Notes: generated by a model not told the origin, from the sequence alone. A stretch of DNA of 64,000 nt from Arthrobacter sp. B6 (GCF_001663775.1 NZ_KV467168.1:1586870-1650869); one strand, 5' to 3'; shown: positions 16,930 through 25,350, counted from the stretch's first letter. Made by a program: numbers and translations.

Positions 16930-18348
16930 ATGACCGAGGAAAACAGCGCCCAGTGGCACGACGAACCCACCGACTACGCGCAGATCGGCAAACTGCCACG
17001 GTTTGAGGCGGCAAGCGCCAATGACAGCAAGCTCGCCGCGGTCTCCAGCTCGCTGAACATCACGGCCGCCGCCGCCGATCCGGAACTCCTGGACCTCCCT
17101 TGGCATATCGCACTTGAGGACTGGCCTGCCGAAAACCTTGCGGCGCTCCCCCGAGGTATTTCCCGGCACATCGTGCGCTTTGCCCACCTGGGCGGCTCTG
17201 TCATCGCCATCAAGGAAACCTCCGAGCATGTTGCCCGCCACGAGTACCACATGCTGCGAAAGCTCGCCCGGCTGGATGTACCCTGCGTGGAACCCGTGGC
17301 CGTGATCACCGGCCGGACCACGCTCGACGGCCGGCCCCTGAACCCGGTCCTGGTCACCCGCCACCTGAAGTTCTCCATGCCGTACCGCGCGCTGTTCTCC
17401 CAGATGCTGCGCAAGGACACGCTCACCCGCCTCATTGATGCCCAGGCCCTCCTGATGGTGCGCCTGCACCTGATCGGCTTCTACTGGGGCGATGTCTCCC
17501 TCTCCAACACCCTCTTCCGCCGGGACGCCGGCGCGTTCGCGGCGTATCTTGTGGACGCCGAGACCGGCGAGCTGTACCCGGACCTGTCCACTGGCCAGCG
17601 TGAATATGACCTGGAGATCGCGCGGGTAAACATCGCCGGCGAGCTGATGGACCTCCTGGACGGCGGCCTGATCGAAGACAAGGTGGACCCCGTTGCCACC
17701 AGTGAACTGATCATGGACAGCTACCGTCGCCTTTGGACCGAGCTGACGGAAAAGGAATCCTTCGAACTCGGCGAACGCTGGCGCGTTGGGGCCCGCATCC
17801 GCCGCCTCAACGAGCTGGGCTTCGACGTCGAAGAGTATGCGATCAAAACCACGCAGAACGGTTCCACCATCCAGCTGCAGCCCAAAGTGGTGGACGCCGG
17901 CCACCACATGCGCCGGCTGCTGCGCCTCACCGGGCTGGACGCCCAGGAGAACCAGGCACGCCGCCTCCTCAACGACATGGATTCCTTCCGGGCGGACAAC
18001 AACCCGGAGATGGACGAGGAATACAGCGCCCACCTCTGGGTCAGCCAGGTCTTCGAGCCAATCGTCCGTTCCATCCCGCGGGACCTCTCCCGCAAGCTCG
18101 AACCCGCCGAAGCGGTCCATGAGGTCTTGGAACACCGCTGGTACATGTCTGAGAAGCAGGAACGGCACATCCCGCTTGCCGAAGCAGTACAGTCCTACAT
18201 CGACTCCATCCTGCGGCACCGTCGGGACGAGGCAGCCATCATGTTGAACCCGGACACAGCAATGCTGAAGATCCTCGAACTGGAGACTGAGGAGTCCCGG
18301 TACGGTGCCGATGAAACAATCGACGAGTACCCGGACGTCGACGACTGA
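16930..18348 (+). CDS. DUF4032 protein with kinase-like fold
   Basis: A 472-residue protein of the DUF4032 family. Its first half resembles lipopolysaccharide-kinase-like and protein-kinase-like folds: IAIKETSEHVARHEYHMLRKL recalls the ATP-binding lysine and following Glu, and LHLIGFYWGDVSLSNTLFRR with YLVDAETGE recalls the catalytic and metal-binding loops. The DUF4032 domain occupies about residues 230-400. Family members are widespread in Actinobacteria and uncharacterised, so kinase activity is an inference from motifs. A Glu/Asp-rich tail ends the protein. It converges on the FAD oxidase across an unusual inverted repeat. Confidence 0.85.
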   Translation: MTEENSAQWHDEPTDYAQIGKLPRFEAASANDSKLAAVSSSLNITAAAADPELLDLPWHIALEDWPAENLAALPRGISRHIVRFAHLGGSVIAIKETSEHVARHEYHMLRKLARLDVPCVEPVAVITGRTTLDGRPLNPVLVTRHLKFSMPYRALFSQMLRKDTLTRLIDAQALLMVRLHLIGFYWGDVSLSNTLFRRDAGAFAAYLVDAETGELYPDLSTGQREYDLEIARVNIAGELMDLLDGGLIEDKVDPVATSELIMDSYRRLWTELTEKESFELGERWRVGARIRRLNELGFDVEEYAIKTTQNGSTIQLQPKVVDAGHHMRRLLRLTGLDAQENQARRLLNDMDSFRADNNPEMDEEYSAHLWVSQVFEPIVRSIPRDLSRKLEPAEAVHEVLEHRWYMSEKQERHIPLAEAVQSYIDSILRHRRDEAAIMLNPDTAMLKILELETEESRYGADETIDEYPDVDD

Positions 18349-18394
18349 CCCTGCTAAGGGCCGTGGGCGCATTAGCACGGCTGTGTTAAATCAA

Positions 18395-18462
18395 CCCCAA
18401 CCAGGTAGCAGTACATGTCGCTATGCGGCGCCATAACGACACTTACTGCTACTTGGATGGGG
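18395..18462. repeat. Long imperfect inverted repeat between convergent genes
   Basis: Two arms of about 31 bases, starting CCCCAACCAGGTAGCAGTA and ending TACTGCTACTTGGATGGGG, meet around a CGGCGC centre at 18426-18431. The arms differ at about five positions, some of which keep G-U pairing. It could act as a bidirectional terminator, but the length and conserved inner sequence look more like a dispersed palindromic repeat element. Confidence 0.7.
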
Positions 18463-18474
18463 CAGCGGCGGGGC

Positions 18475-19845
18475 CTAGATTGCTTTGCCCGGGTTAAGGA
18501 CGCCGGCCGGATCAAAGAGCTTTTTGATTTTGCGCTGCAGTTCCCTGACGGGTTCCGGCTGCTCCAGTCCGAGCCAGCGCAGCTTGTACTGCCCGATGCC
18601 GTGTTCTCCGGTGATGGTGCCGCCCATCTCCAGCGCGGCGTTGATCGAGGCATCCAAAGCCAGGTTCAGGCGCTCCATGGCGCCTTCATCCACGGCGTTG
18701 TCCAGCCGGTCCACCCAGAACGTCGGATGGAGGTTGCCGTCCCCGGCGTGTGCCACCACCTTGAGGCTGACCGCGTGGGCAGCGGCCATCGCCTCCAGTG
18801 CGGCCACGTAATCCACCAGGCGTGAGCGGGGCACGGCAACGTCCTCACCCACGCGGTATTCGTCATCCACTTCGACGCCACGGCTGTGGCGGCGCAGCTC
18901 CACCAGCTGCTCGGCCTCGGCGCTGGATTCAGTGGTGACCAGCGCACCTCCGGCCGCCAGCACCCTACGGACCACCTCGGCCTCCGCCGCAGCACCGAAG
19001 CCATCAGTCTGGATCAGCAGCAGGGCCCGTCCGCGCGTGGTCAGATCAGAGCCGTGAATGCTGTCCAGCTGGGCCAGCGTGCCGCCGTCGAGCAGTTCCA
19101 TGATGGCCGGCTGGACACGGGCCCTGCCCACGGCCAGGACGCCGGCCGCGGCAAGCCTGAAGTCCGGATAGAACGCCGCGATGGTGTGCACGTCACGCGG
19201 GAGGTACTTCAGCCGGACCGTTATGCCTACCACGATGCCCAACGTCCCCTCGGACCCAACGAACAGCCCGGTGAGGTCATACCCGGCGACGCCCTTGAAC
19301 GTCTGGTGTCCGGTGTGGATGACTGATCCGTCAGCGAGCACTACGTCCAGTGCCAGGACTGAGTCGCGCGTGACGCCGTACTTCGCGCACCGCAGGCCAC
19401 CGGCATTCGTGGCGATATTGCCGCCGATTGTCGAGGAGCGGAAGCTCGCCGGATCAGGCGCGTACATCAGCCCGTGGACGGCCGCCGCCTCGTTCAGGAC
19501 GGCGTTGATCACACCGGGTTCGACGACGGCGGTCTCGTCGTCGGGGTTAAGGTCCAGGATGCGGTCCATCCGTTCCAGGGAGAGGATGACCGAATTCCGG
19601 CTGGCGTGCGCGCCGCCGGAGACCCCGGTCCCTGCCCCGCGTGCCACCAGTGCAATCCCGCGGTTGGAACAGCACCTTACTGCGGCCTGGACATCCGCCA
19701 CGGATTCGGCGAAAACCACCGCCAACGGCAAGTGGAAGTCCAGCACCGGGGCCTGATCCACGGCGTACCGGGCGAGCGTGGCTTCCTCGGCACTGACCTG
19801 GCCGGGCCCGAGTGCCTTTTCAAGTTCCTTCACGATGCTGACCAC
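18475..19845 (-). CDS. FAD-linked oxidase, glycolate oxidase/D-lactate dehydrogenase (GlcD) type
   Basis: A 456-residue flavoenzyme of the vanillyl-alcohol oxidase/GlcD family. The FAD-binding PCMH domain (about residues 35-215) shows ARGAGTGVSGGA, SFRSSTIGGNIATNAGG and FVGSEGTLGIV. The C-terminal FAD-oxidase domain has VAHAGDGNLHPTFW and GGTITGEHGIGQYK, whose His residues act in substrate or metal binding. Members oxidise glycolate, D-lactate or other 2-hydroxyacids. No GlcE/GlcF partners or iron-sulfur subunit lie nearby, so a stand-alone D-lactate or 2-hydroxyacid dehydrogenase is most likely. The GTG start at 19845 has GGAGG a few bases upstream. Confidence 0.93.
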   Translation of the reverse strand: MVSIVKELEKALGPGQVSAEEATLARYAVDQAPVLDFHLPLAVVFAESVADVQAAVRCCSNRGIALVARGAGTGVSGGAHASRNSVILSLERMDRILDLNPDDETAVVEPGVINAVLNEAAAVHGLMYAPDPASFRSSTIGGNIATNAGGLRCAKYGVTRDSVLALDVVLADGSVIHTGHQTFKGVAGYDLTGLFVGSEGTLGIVVGITVRLKYLPRDVHTIAAFYPDFRLAAAGVLAVGRARVQPAIMELLDGGTLAQLDSIHGSDLTTRGRALLLIQTDGFGAAAEAEVVRRVLAAGGALVTTESSAEAEQLVELRRHSRGVEVDDEYRVGEDVAVPRSRLVDYVAALEAMAAAHAVSLKVVAHAGDGNLHPTFWVDRLDNAVDEGAMERLNLALDASINAALEMGGTITGEHGIGQYKLRWLGLEQPEPVRELQRKIKKLFDPAGVLNPGKAI

Positions 19846-19927
19846 GCAGCCTCCAGTCCCGTCGTCGCCGTTTCCTCCAGTCTAGGGCGGGCACCAATAC
19901 CGCAGCCGCGTCATATTTCGTCGGTAC

Positions 19928-19941
19928 TGCAAGCGTTTCCA
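19928..19941. promoter_or_regulatory. Distal LacI-type operator
   Basis: TGCAAGCGTTTCCA matches the proximal site at 19995-20008 at 13 of 14 positions and has the central CG typical of LacI/GalR operators. The centre-to-centre distance to the proximal site is 67 bp, suited to looping. Confidence 0.7.
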
Positions 19942-19994
19942 CAGGTCAGGCTCACTTGGGCGCATTTGGCCCCCATTGCCTGTTTCACAGTCAC

Positions 19995-20008
19995 TGGAAG
20001 CGTTTCCA
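19995..20008. promoter_or_regulatory. Proximal LacI-type operator over the -35 region
   Basis: TGGAAGCGTTTCCA has TGGAA/TTCCA arms and a central CG. It overlaps the presumed -35 hexamer (TTCCAT, 20004-20009) that stands 17 bases before TAGGCT at 20027-20032, so binding would block polymerase. The LacI gene at 21773 is the natural candidate regulator. Confidence 0.75.
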
Positions 20009-20039
20009 TTCCTGGACCCGCCCAACTAGGCTGACTCCC

Positions 20040-21767
20040 ATGTCTGTTGATTCCGTGATCACTGCCCCCGCGCCGCTGGCTGGTCCGCTGACCCTCATCC
20101 ACGACGCCGACAAGACCCCGGGCTGGTGGCGATCGGCCGTCATCTACCAGGTGTATCCCCGGTCCTTCCGCGACCTGAACGGGGACGGCATCGGCGACAT
20201 CGCCGGAATCACCGCGGAGCTGCCGCAGCTTGCCGAACTGGGGGTGGACGCCGTCTGGCTCTCCCCCTTCTACCGGTCACCGCAGCGGGACGCCGGTTAC
20301 GATGTCAGCGACTACTGCGACGTTGACCCGATCTTCGGCACCCTGGGCGATTTTGACATCATGATGGCCGAGGCCAACCGCTTGAGCCTGCGGGTCATTG
20401 TGGACCTGGTACCCAACCACTGCTCGGACCAGCACACCGCGTTCCAGGCTGCCCTGGCCGCACCCGCCGGAAGCTCCGAGCGGGACATGTTCATTTTCCG
20501 CGACGGCAACGGACCTGACGGGCACGAACCTCCCAACAACTGGCAGTCCCACTTTGGCGGACCTGCGTGGACGCGTGTCATCGGCTCGGACGGCCAGCCT
20601 GAGCAGTGGTACCTGCACCTCTTCGATTCGTCCCAGCCTGACTTCAACTGGGACAACCCCGCCGTCCATGCCGAGTTTGAACGGGTACTCCGATTCTGGC
20701 TGGACCGCGGCGTCTCCGGCTTCCGTGTGGATGTCGCCCACGCACTGGTCAAGGCTCCGGGGCTTCCGGCTTGGGGCGGCAGGGCCGACGGCGGCAGCTC
20801 GGACGGCTTCCCGGGTCACGAAGCCCCCATGTTTGGTCAGCCGGCCATCCACGACATCTACCGTGCCTGGCGCCTGATCCTGGACGAATACGGTCCGGAC
20901 AGGATTCTGTGCGCCGAAGCAAGCGTCGACCTCCCCCGCCTTGCCCATTGGGTGAGGTCAGACGAGATGCACCAGGCCTTCAACTTCCCGTACCTGCACG
21001 CCGGCCTTGACGTGTACCGGCTGAGGTCCGTCATCACCGACTCCCTGACAGTGCTGGACGCCGTAGGTGCCCCGAGCACTTGGGTGCTGTCCAACCACGA
21101 CGTCGTTCGGCACGCGAGCCGATTCGGCTACAACGGCCACGGCCCTCGGGACGGCGACGGTATCGGCCCCGCGGATCCGCAGCCGGACACTGCTCTTGGC
21201 CGACGGCGGGCTGCCGCAGCTTCACTCTTTATGCTTGCCCTGCCCGGTGCGGCCTACCTCTACCAGGGCGAAGAGCTCGGTCTGCCGGACGGGATCGACA
21301 TCCCCGAGGGTATGAGGCAGGATCCCACCTTCGCGAGGACCGGCGGCGAACGCCTGGGGCGCGATGGCTGCCGGATTCCACTGCCCTGGAAGGCGTCGGA
21401 GCGCCATTTGGGCTTCGGCTCCGGAGAGCAGCCATGGCTCCCATTGCCGTCCGGGTTCACCGAGCTGGCGCGTGACGTCCAGGCTGCATCGCCGTCGTCG
21501 CACCTGAACCTGTACCGCCGCACTCTGGCGCTCCGGCGGGAGGTTGGCCTGGGCCGCGGTTCCCTCGCGTGGGCGGATGAATGGTGCACGGGGTCATCGC
21601 TCGGCTACGTTAACGGCACTACGCTGGTGCTTATGAACCTGAACCATGAGCCCCTCGAAATGCCCGAGGGCGACGTACTCCTCCGCAGCGCGGACCCGGA
21701 GTCCGGCCACTTCCTCGCCTCAGGTGAGACCGTCTGGCTGCAGTTGGTAGCTGGCGACGCGGAGTAG
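20040..21767 (+). CDS. Alpha-glucosidase, GH13 family
   Basis: A 575-residue GH13 glycoside hydrolase of the oligo-1,6-glucosidase/alpha-glucosidase group. It starts its barrel with WWRSAVIYQVYPRSFRD. Region I is DLVPNH. The nucleophile Asp231 is in GFRVDVAH, the acid Glu293 in LCAEAS, and the third acidic residue Asp354 in LSNHDVVRH. It should release glucose from maltose, maltodextrins or similar alpha-glucosides in the cytoplasm, since there is no signal peptide. ATG 20040 follows a TAGGCT box by 7 bases, with no Shine-Dalgarno, so it is probably leaderless. Two LacI-type operators lie upstream, and a LacI gene follows 5 bases after the stop. Confidence 0.95.
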   Translation: MSVDSVITAPAPLAGPLTLIHDADKTPGWWRSAVIYQVYPRSFRDLNGDGIGDIAGITAELPQLAELGVDAVWLSPFYRSPQRDAGYDVSDYCDVDPIFGTLGDFDIMMAEANRLSLRVIVDLVPNHCSDQHTAFQAALAAPAGSSERDMFIFRDGNGPDGHEPPNNWQSHFGGPAWTRVIGSDGQPEQWYLHLFDSSQPDFNWDNPAVHAEFERVLRFWLDRGVSGFRVDVAHALVKAPGLPAWGGRADGGSSDGFPGHEAPMFGQPAIHDIYRAWRLILDEYGPDRILCAEASVDLPRLAHWVRSDEMHQAFNFPYLHAGLDVYRLRSVITDSLTVLDAVGAPSTWVLSNHDVVRHASRFGYNGHGPRDGDGIGPADPQPDTALGRRRAAAASLFMLALPGAAYLYQGEELGLPDGIDIPEGMRQDPTFARTGGERLGRDGCRIPLPWKASERHLGFGSGEQPWLPLPSGFTELARDVQAASPSSHLNLYRRTLALRREVGLGRGSLAWADEWCTGSSLGYVNGTTLVLMNLNHEPLEMPEGDVLLRSADPESGHFLASGETVWLQLVAGDAE

Positions 21768-21772
21768 TCCGG

Positions 21773-22816
21773 ATGGCAGGCATCAAGGACGTTGCCGACC
21801 GTGCCGGCCTTTCCATTGCCACGGTGTCGCGAGCACTCAGCGGAAAAGCCAACGTTTCGGCGAAGAGCCGAAAGCTCGCGAAAGCAGCCGCCGAAGAGCT
21901 CGGTTTTGTGCCGTCCTACCACGCCTCAAGCCTGGCGTCGGGACGCAACCACAATGTTGGCCTGGTGATGCCATCAGTGCACCGGTGGTACTTTTCATCA
22001 GTGCTGGAGGGCGTCTCTGCCACGCTGCTTGATGCCGGCTACGACCTCACCCTGTACAACGTGGGCGACCACCCGGCGCGGCGCCAAAGTGTCCTGAACG
22101 ATTTCCTGCTGCGCAAACGCCTCGATGCGGTGATCGCCGTTGCCTTAGTGCTGACCGACGACGAGATACAGCAGCTCCTGGCCATCCACCGCCCCATCGT
22201 GGGCATCGGCGGGGCGCTGGCCGGTGCATCCACCATCCGCATCAATGATTCGGAGCTATCCCGCAAGGCTACTAACCACCTGATCCAGCTGGGCCACACG
22301 CGCATAGCCCATCTGACCGGCGATCCCGCGCGAAATCAGGACTTCAAGCTGCCGGGGATCCGACAGGCCGGATTCGAGGCGGCCATGAAAGCCGCAGGCT
22401 TGCCTGTCCGGCCGGAATGGCAGATCTCAGCGGACTTCACCATCGGGGGCGCGTACACGAGTGCACGCAAGCTGCTGGGAATGGGGACTGAACGTCCTAC
22501 GGCGGTCTTCGCAGCCTCCGACGAGATGGCTATCGGTACCATTCTCGCCGCCCGCGACTTCGGGCTGCGGGTGCCGCATGACCTGTCCGTCATCGGCATG
22601 GATGGCCACGAACTGGGCGACGTCTTTGGGCTGACCACCATCAACCAGGACGCCCGCGGCCAAGGTGCCCTCGCCGCGCGGCTCCTGCTGGAAACTCTTG
22701 GGACAAATCCAGGTGATCCCCGCTCCGCTACGCCCGCCCTTTCCGGCGCCGCAACTGACCGGGAGTACCCGACAGAGCTAATTATCCGGACGAGCACGGC
22801 AGTGCCGCCAGGCTAG
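21773..22816 (+). CDS. LacI family transcriptional repressor
   Basis: A 347-residue LacI/GalR regulator. The helix-turn-helix and hinge are at residues 3-58 (IKDVADRAGLSIATVSRALSG), followed by a periplasmic-binding-protein-like sugar-sensing domain with FAASDEMAIG and LSVIGMDGHELG. It is cotranscribed with the alpha-glucosidase, 5 bases apart, and two matching operators precede that gene, so it most likely represses its own operon until an alpha-glucoside is present. Its stop codon shares the CTAG at 22813-22816 with the stop of the converging SRPBCC gene. Confidence 0.95.
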   Translation: MAGIKDVADRAGLSIATVSRALSGKANVSAKSRKLAKAAAEELGFVPSYHASSLASGRNHNVGLVMPSVHRWYFSSVLEGVSATLLDAGYDLTLYNVGDHPARRQSVLNDFLLRKRLDAVIAVALVLTDDEIQQLLAIHRPIVGIGGALAGASTIRINDSELSRKATNHLIQLGHTRIAHLTGDPARNQDFKLPGIRQAGFEAAMKAAGLPVRPEWQISADFTIGGAYTSARKLLGMGTERPTAVFAASDEMAIGTILAARDFGLRVPHDLSVIGMDGHELGDVFGLTTINQDARGQGALAARLLLETLGTNPGDPRSATPALSGAATDREYPTELIIRTSTAVPPG

Positions 22817-23328
22817 AGCGCCTCCGTCTTCGTTTCATCCGGGCTGCCACCCATAAAGCGCACATACCGCTCCAGGACTATGGGCCAACCCGCGGCGTAC
22901 TCTGCCCGCGCGGCTGCAGGATCCTCAGCACCCTCCCAGCCGTCGTGGATCAGCCGGACCTCTGTCCCCTCCGCTACAGCCCGGAAGGCTACGCGCAGCT
23001 CTGTTGACCACAACGCTGTCGAACCCGGGTGCCAGGTGGCATGGAAGGACAGCGGCGGCTGCCAGTCGTCGATAGTCCCCCAGATGGACGTCCGGCCATC
23101 GTCAGCGGTTTCCAGGACCAGGTTCTCTTCAAACTCCACGTAGGAGCCGGCTCCATAAACACCATGGGACTCCAGCGGCCACCAAAGGTGGGTATGGTCG
23201 GTGAACCCGGCGAAGGCCTGGGCCACATGACCGGGTACGGTCACCGTCAGGATCAAAGGGTCCAGAGCGCCCGGAGCGTCCCCCGGTTCCGGAGTGGAGC
23301 CACCTGCGTGGCTGAAGAGGTTATCCAT
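22813..23328 (-). CDS. SRPBCC (AHSA1-like) domain protein
   Basis: A 171-residue protein with a Bet v1/START-like hydrophobic-cavity fold of the AHSA1 type. Supporting segments are VPGHVAQAFAGFTDHTHLWWPLES near residue 35, GAGSYVEFEENLVLE and the C-terminal GWPIVLERYVRFMGG. The first 30 residues are a flexible extension. I chose ATG 23328 (MDNLFSHAGG); a longer version would start at a TTG at 23379 without better support. Such proteins are often accessory factors bound to small molecules. No partner or function is apparent. Confidence 0.82.
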   Translation of the reverse strand: MDNLFSHAGGSTPEPGDAPGALDPLILTVTVPGHVAQAFAGFTDHTHLWWPLESHGVYGAGSYVEFEENLVLETADDGRTSIWGTIDDWQPPLSFHATWHPGSTALWSTELRVAFRAVAEGTEVRLIHDGWEGAEDPAAARAEYAAGWPIVLERYVRFMGGSPDETKTEAL

Positions 23329-23404
23329 GGACAGCAACTTTACCCGTGGAGCACCAGTCGCTCCGAAGACTGAAGCCAATCCTGGGCATCTTCACACCCC
23401 GGGC

Positions 23405-23460
23405 GCTCTCTCACTTGTTGCGGGTCTTACCCGGACGCTCTCTCACTTGATGCAGGTTCC
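23405..23460. repeat. Two 32-bp repeat units on the left of the insertion sequence
   Basis: GCTCTCTCACTTG recurs at 23405 and 23437, exactly 32 bases apart, each followed by TTGCGGGT or ATGCAGGT. Three matching units in the same orientation begin at 24987, 25019 and 25051 on the other side of the element. Confidence 0.8.
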
Positions 23461-23515
23461 CTCTACGTCAGGCTGGTTGTGAGTCAGTCAGTGATTGAAG
23501 GGAACAGGAGCAGCC

Positions 23516-23951
23516 ATGACTGTTGGTCCGCGAGGTATTAGCCGCGATGAGATTCGGGAATTGGTACATGAGTATTACGTGCAGCCGTATGGGACGAGGA
23601 AGGAATGGCTTGCCTCTCAGCCAGTGACTGAATGGACGTTCCGGCGGTGGCGGAAGATGGTGCAAGAGGGTGATCTCGACCGGAATCTGATTCCACGAGA
23701 GCATGGGGGTATGGCCCGCACGAATGGCGAGTGGTCCGCGTTTTAGAAAGCGCGCGCCAAGGAGATCGCTGAACACCAGTCCGAAGTCGAACAGCTCAAG
23801 GGCCGTATCCGTGAACTTGAAGGCACGAATACTGCTCTGGGAAAAGCTATCGGGCTCTTGCACGAGTTGAACGTGCCAGAGCCCGATACGGCCCGGACGA
23901 AAGATCCGAAAGGTTCATCGAAGCCGAGAACCTCCTCGTCCGGGAGCTGAC
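23516..23951 (+). pseudogene. IS3-family transposase orfA, interrupted by a stop codon
   Basis: Residues 1-76 read as an HTH orfA (IRELVHEYYVQPYGTRKEW, WTFRRWRKMVQEGDLDRN, LIPREHGG). TAG at 23744-23746 then stops translation after WSAF. The same frame continues to 23951 with the expected coiled-coil tail (KARAKEIAEHQSEVEQL, GRIRELEGTNTALGKAIGLL). In related IS3 proteins the interrupted position is usually Glu, so GAG to TAG is the simplest explanation. AGGAG lies 5 bases before ATG 23516. Without readthrough only the DNA-binding half would be made. Confidence 0.8.
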
Positions 23952-24949
23952 AAAGCTCACCGGCTCGCAGCGGCAAGCCCTCGAGTGCGCCGGCGTGTCG
24001 CGCTCGACCTGGCACTACCGGCAGAACCCCCGCGAACGCGTGCAGGACCCGCTCGCCCAGTCTGAGCGGGCCTATGAATCGCGGATCAGCACCGGGGATC
24101 GCGACCGGATCTGCGAATACATTCTGGACGGCTGGGCCAACCAGGTCTCGGTTGACCATTCCTACGCGGCCGCGTGGGACAAGGGGGTGGTCCTCGCTTC
24201 CCGCCGGACCTGGTGGCGGGTCGCGGCCCAGATCGAGGACCAGATGCTGCGCCCCACGATCCCTACCAGGAGCCGGAACAACCGGCCCCCACGGGAGAAA
24301 CCGGTTGTGATGGCGACCGGACCGGGCCAGGTCTGGTCCTGGGACATCACCGATCTGTATTCACCCTGGCGGGGAAAGCCGTTCAAAGCCTACTCAGTCC
24401 TTGATATCTACTCCCGCCATATGGTTGCCTGGCGGGTCGAAGACCGAGAAGCCGACCACCTCGCGGTGGAGATGTTCGAACCGCTATCGCCCGGCACGGC
24501 GCCCCGCGCATCGTCCACGCCGACTCCGGGCCGGCGATGAGATCAAACCTGCTCCGCGACACTCTCACCAGCCACGGCATCGAACTCTCCCACAACCGGC
24601 CCTACGTCTCGAACGACAACCCCTTCTCAGAGTCCGGGTTCCGGACCATGAAGTACAGGCCAGGCTACCCCCGCGTTTTCAAAGAACTCGAGACCGCCCG
24701 GGCCTACCTCGCCGACTACGTGCCCTGGTACAACACCCAACACAAACACTCAGGCATTGCACTTTTCTCGCCCGCCGAAGTCCACGAGGCTCCTGGAAAG
24801 AAACCTGGCAAAAACGCGACCACGCACTCCAGCGCTACTACGACAAAAACCCCGAACGATTCCACCAGCGCCCCATCACACCAGCCCCCGCCAGCCACAC
24901 AGGAATCAACCTCCCGGCAACAAAAACACCCACACAGCAAACCCAATGA
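23920..24949 (+). pseudogene. IS3-family transposase orfB with two frameshifts
   Basis: The transposase reads in three pieces. Up to about 24480 it gives the N-terminal part and first catalytic Asp (GQVWSWDITDLYSP, FKAYSVLDIYSR, EDREADHLAVEMFE). Adding one G after 24480 restores AAIARHGAPRIVHADSGPAM, with the second Asp, in the frame that continues NRPYVSNDNPFSESGFRTMK (catalytic Glu region) and WYNTQHKHSGIALFSPAEVH. Adding one base after 24787 restores GSWKETWQKRDHALQRYYDKN to the stop at 24949. All catalytic residues survive, so inactivation looks recent. The 5' limit is approximate. Confidence 0.82.
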
Positions 24950-24986
24950 CTCCACACAGCTTGACAACCTTCGGTTTTACCCTGAC

Positions 24987-25064
24987 GCTCTCTCACTTGA
25001 TACAGGTTTCTCGGTGATGCTCTCTCATTTGTTGCGGGTTTTGCCGGGATGCTCTCTCGCTTTT
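24987..25064. repeat. Three 32-bp repeat units on the right of the insertion sequence
   Basis: GCTCTCTC begins at 24987, 25019 and 25051, a strict 32-base period. The second unit (GCTCTCTCATTTGTTGCGGG, then TTTTGCCGGGAT) is closest to the left-hand unit at 23405. The third is cut short at GCTTTT. Confidence 0.8.
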
Positions 25065-25126
25065 GTGCCGTCCGGACAGGGTACGACGGCGGTGCGGTGG
25101 GGGTGCCCCTGGTCGGGTTCCGCGGG

Positions 25127-25350
25127 GTGGGAGAGGGTCGCGCGGAAGGCTGCAGGGTGTGGGAGAGGGTCGCGCGGAAGGGTGCAGGATGTGGGAGAGG
25201 GCCGCCCGGAAGGCTGCAGGGGGTGCGAGAGGGTCGCGCGGAAGGCTGCAGGGTGTGGGAGAGGGTCGCGCGGAAGGCTGCAGGGTGTGGGAGAGGGTCG
25301 GGCGGAAGGCTGCAGGGTGTGGGTGGGGGTTGCGTGAAAAGGTGCAGGTG
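25127..25350. repeat. GC-rich 32-bp tandem repeat array, about seven units
   Basis: The unit GTGGGAGAGGGTCGCGCGG, continuing AAGGCTGCAGGGT, restarts at 25127, 25159, 25191, 25223, 25255, 25287 and 25319, exactly every 32 bases, with a degenerate eighth copy. The units differ by a few substitutions and no indels. Read on the other strand the unit begins CTCTCCCAC and shares about 18 of 32 positions with the repeats flanking the insertion sequence, so the two arrays may be related but inverted. No gene is credible here, although open frames run through it. Confidence 0.9.

Larger units (their letters stand above)
23437..24986 (+). mobile_element. Degenerate IS3-family insertion sequence
   Basis: The segment holds the two-gene layout of an IS3-family element: a helix-turn-helix orfA (23516-23951) and a DDE transposase orfB (about 23920-24949). 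Both are broken, orfA by a stop codon and orfB by two single-base deletions. The ends are approximate: I did not find convincing terminal inverted repeats, and both sides run into direct 32-bp repeats. The copies of that repeat at 23437 and 24987 are almost identical over 22 bases. The element is therefore fossil and could move only if another copy supplied transposase. Confidence 0.75.

Noticed and set aside
23329..23379. TTG start at 23379 for the SRPBCC gene
   Set aside because: An ATG at 23328 gives a sensible N-terminus and the extra 17 residues show no domain similarity.
25065..25337. C-terminal extension of a transposase frame through the GC-rich array
   Set aside because: The repeated Gly/Arg/Glu-rich peptide is simply translation of the 32-bp tandem repeat in frames without stops.
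25127..25350. CRISPR array
   Set aside because: The 32-bp units are contiguous with no unique spacers and no cas genes nearby.
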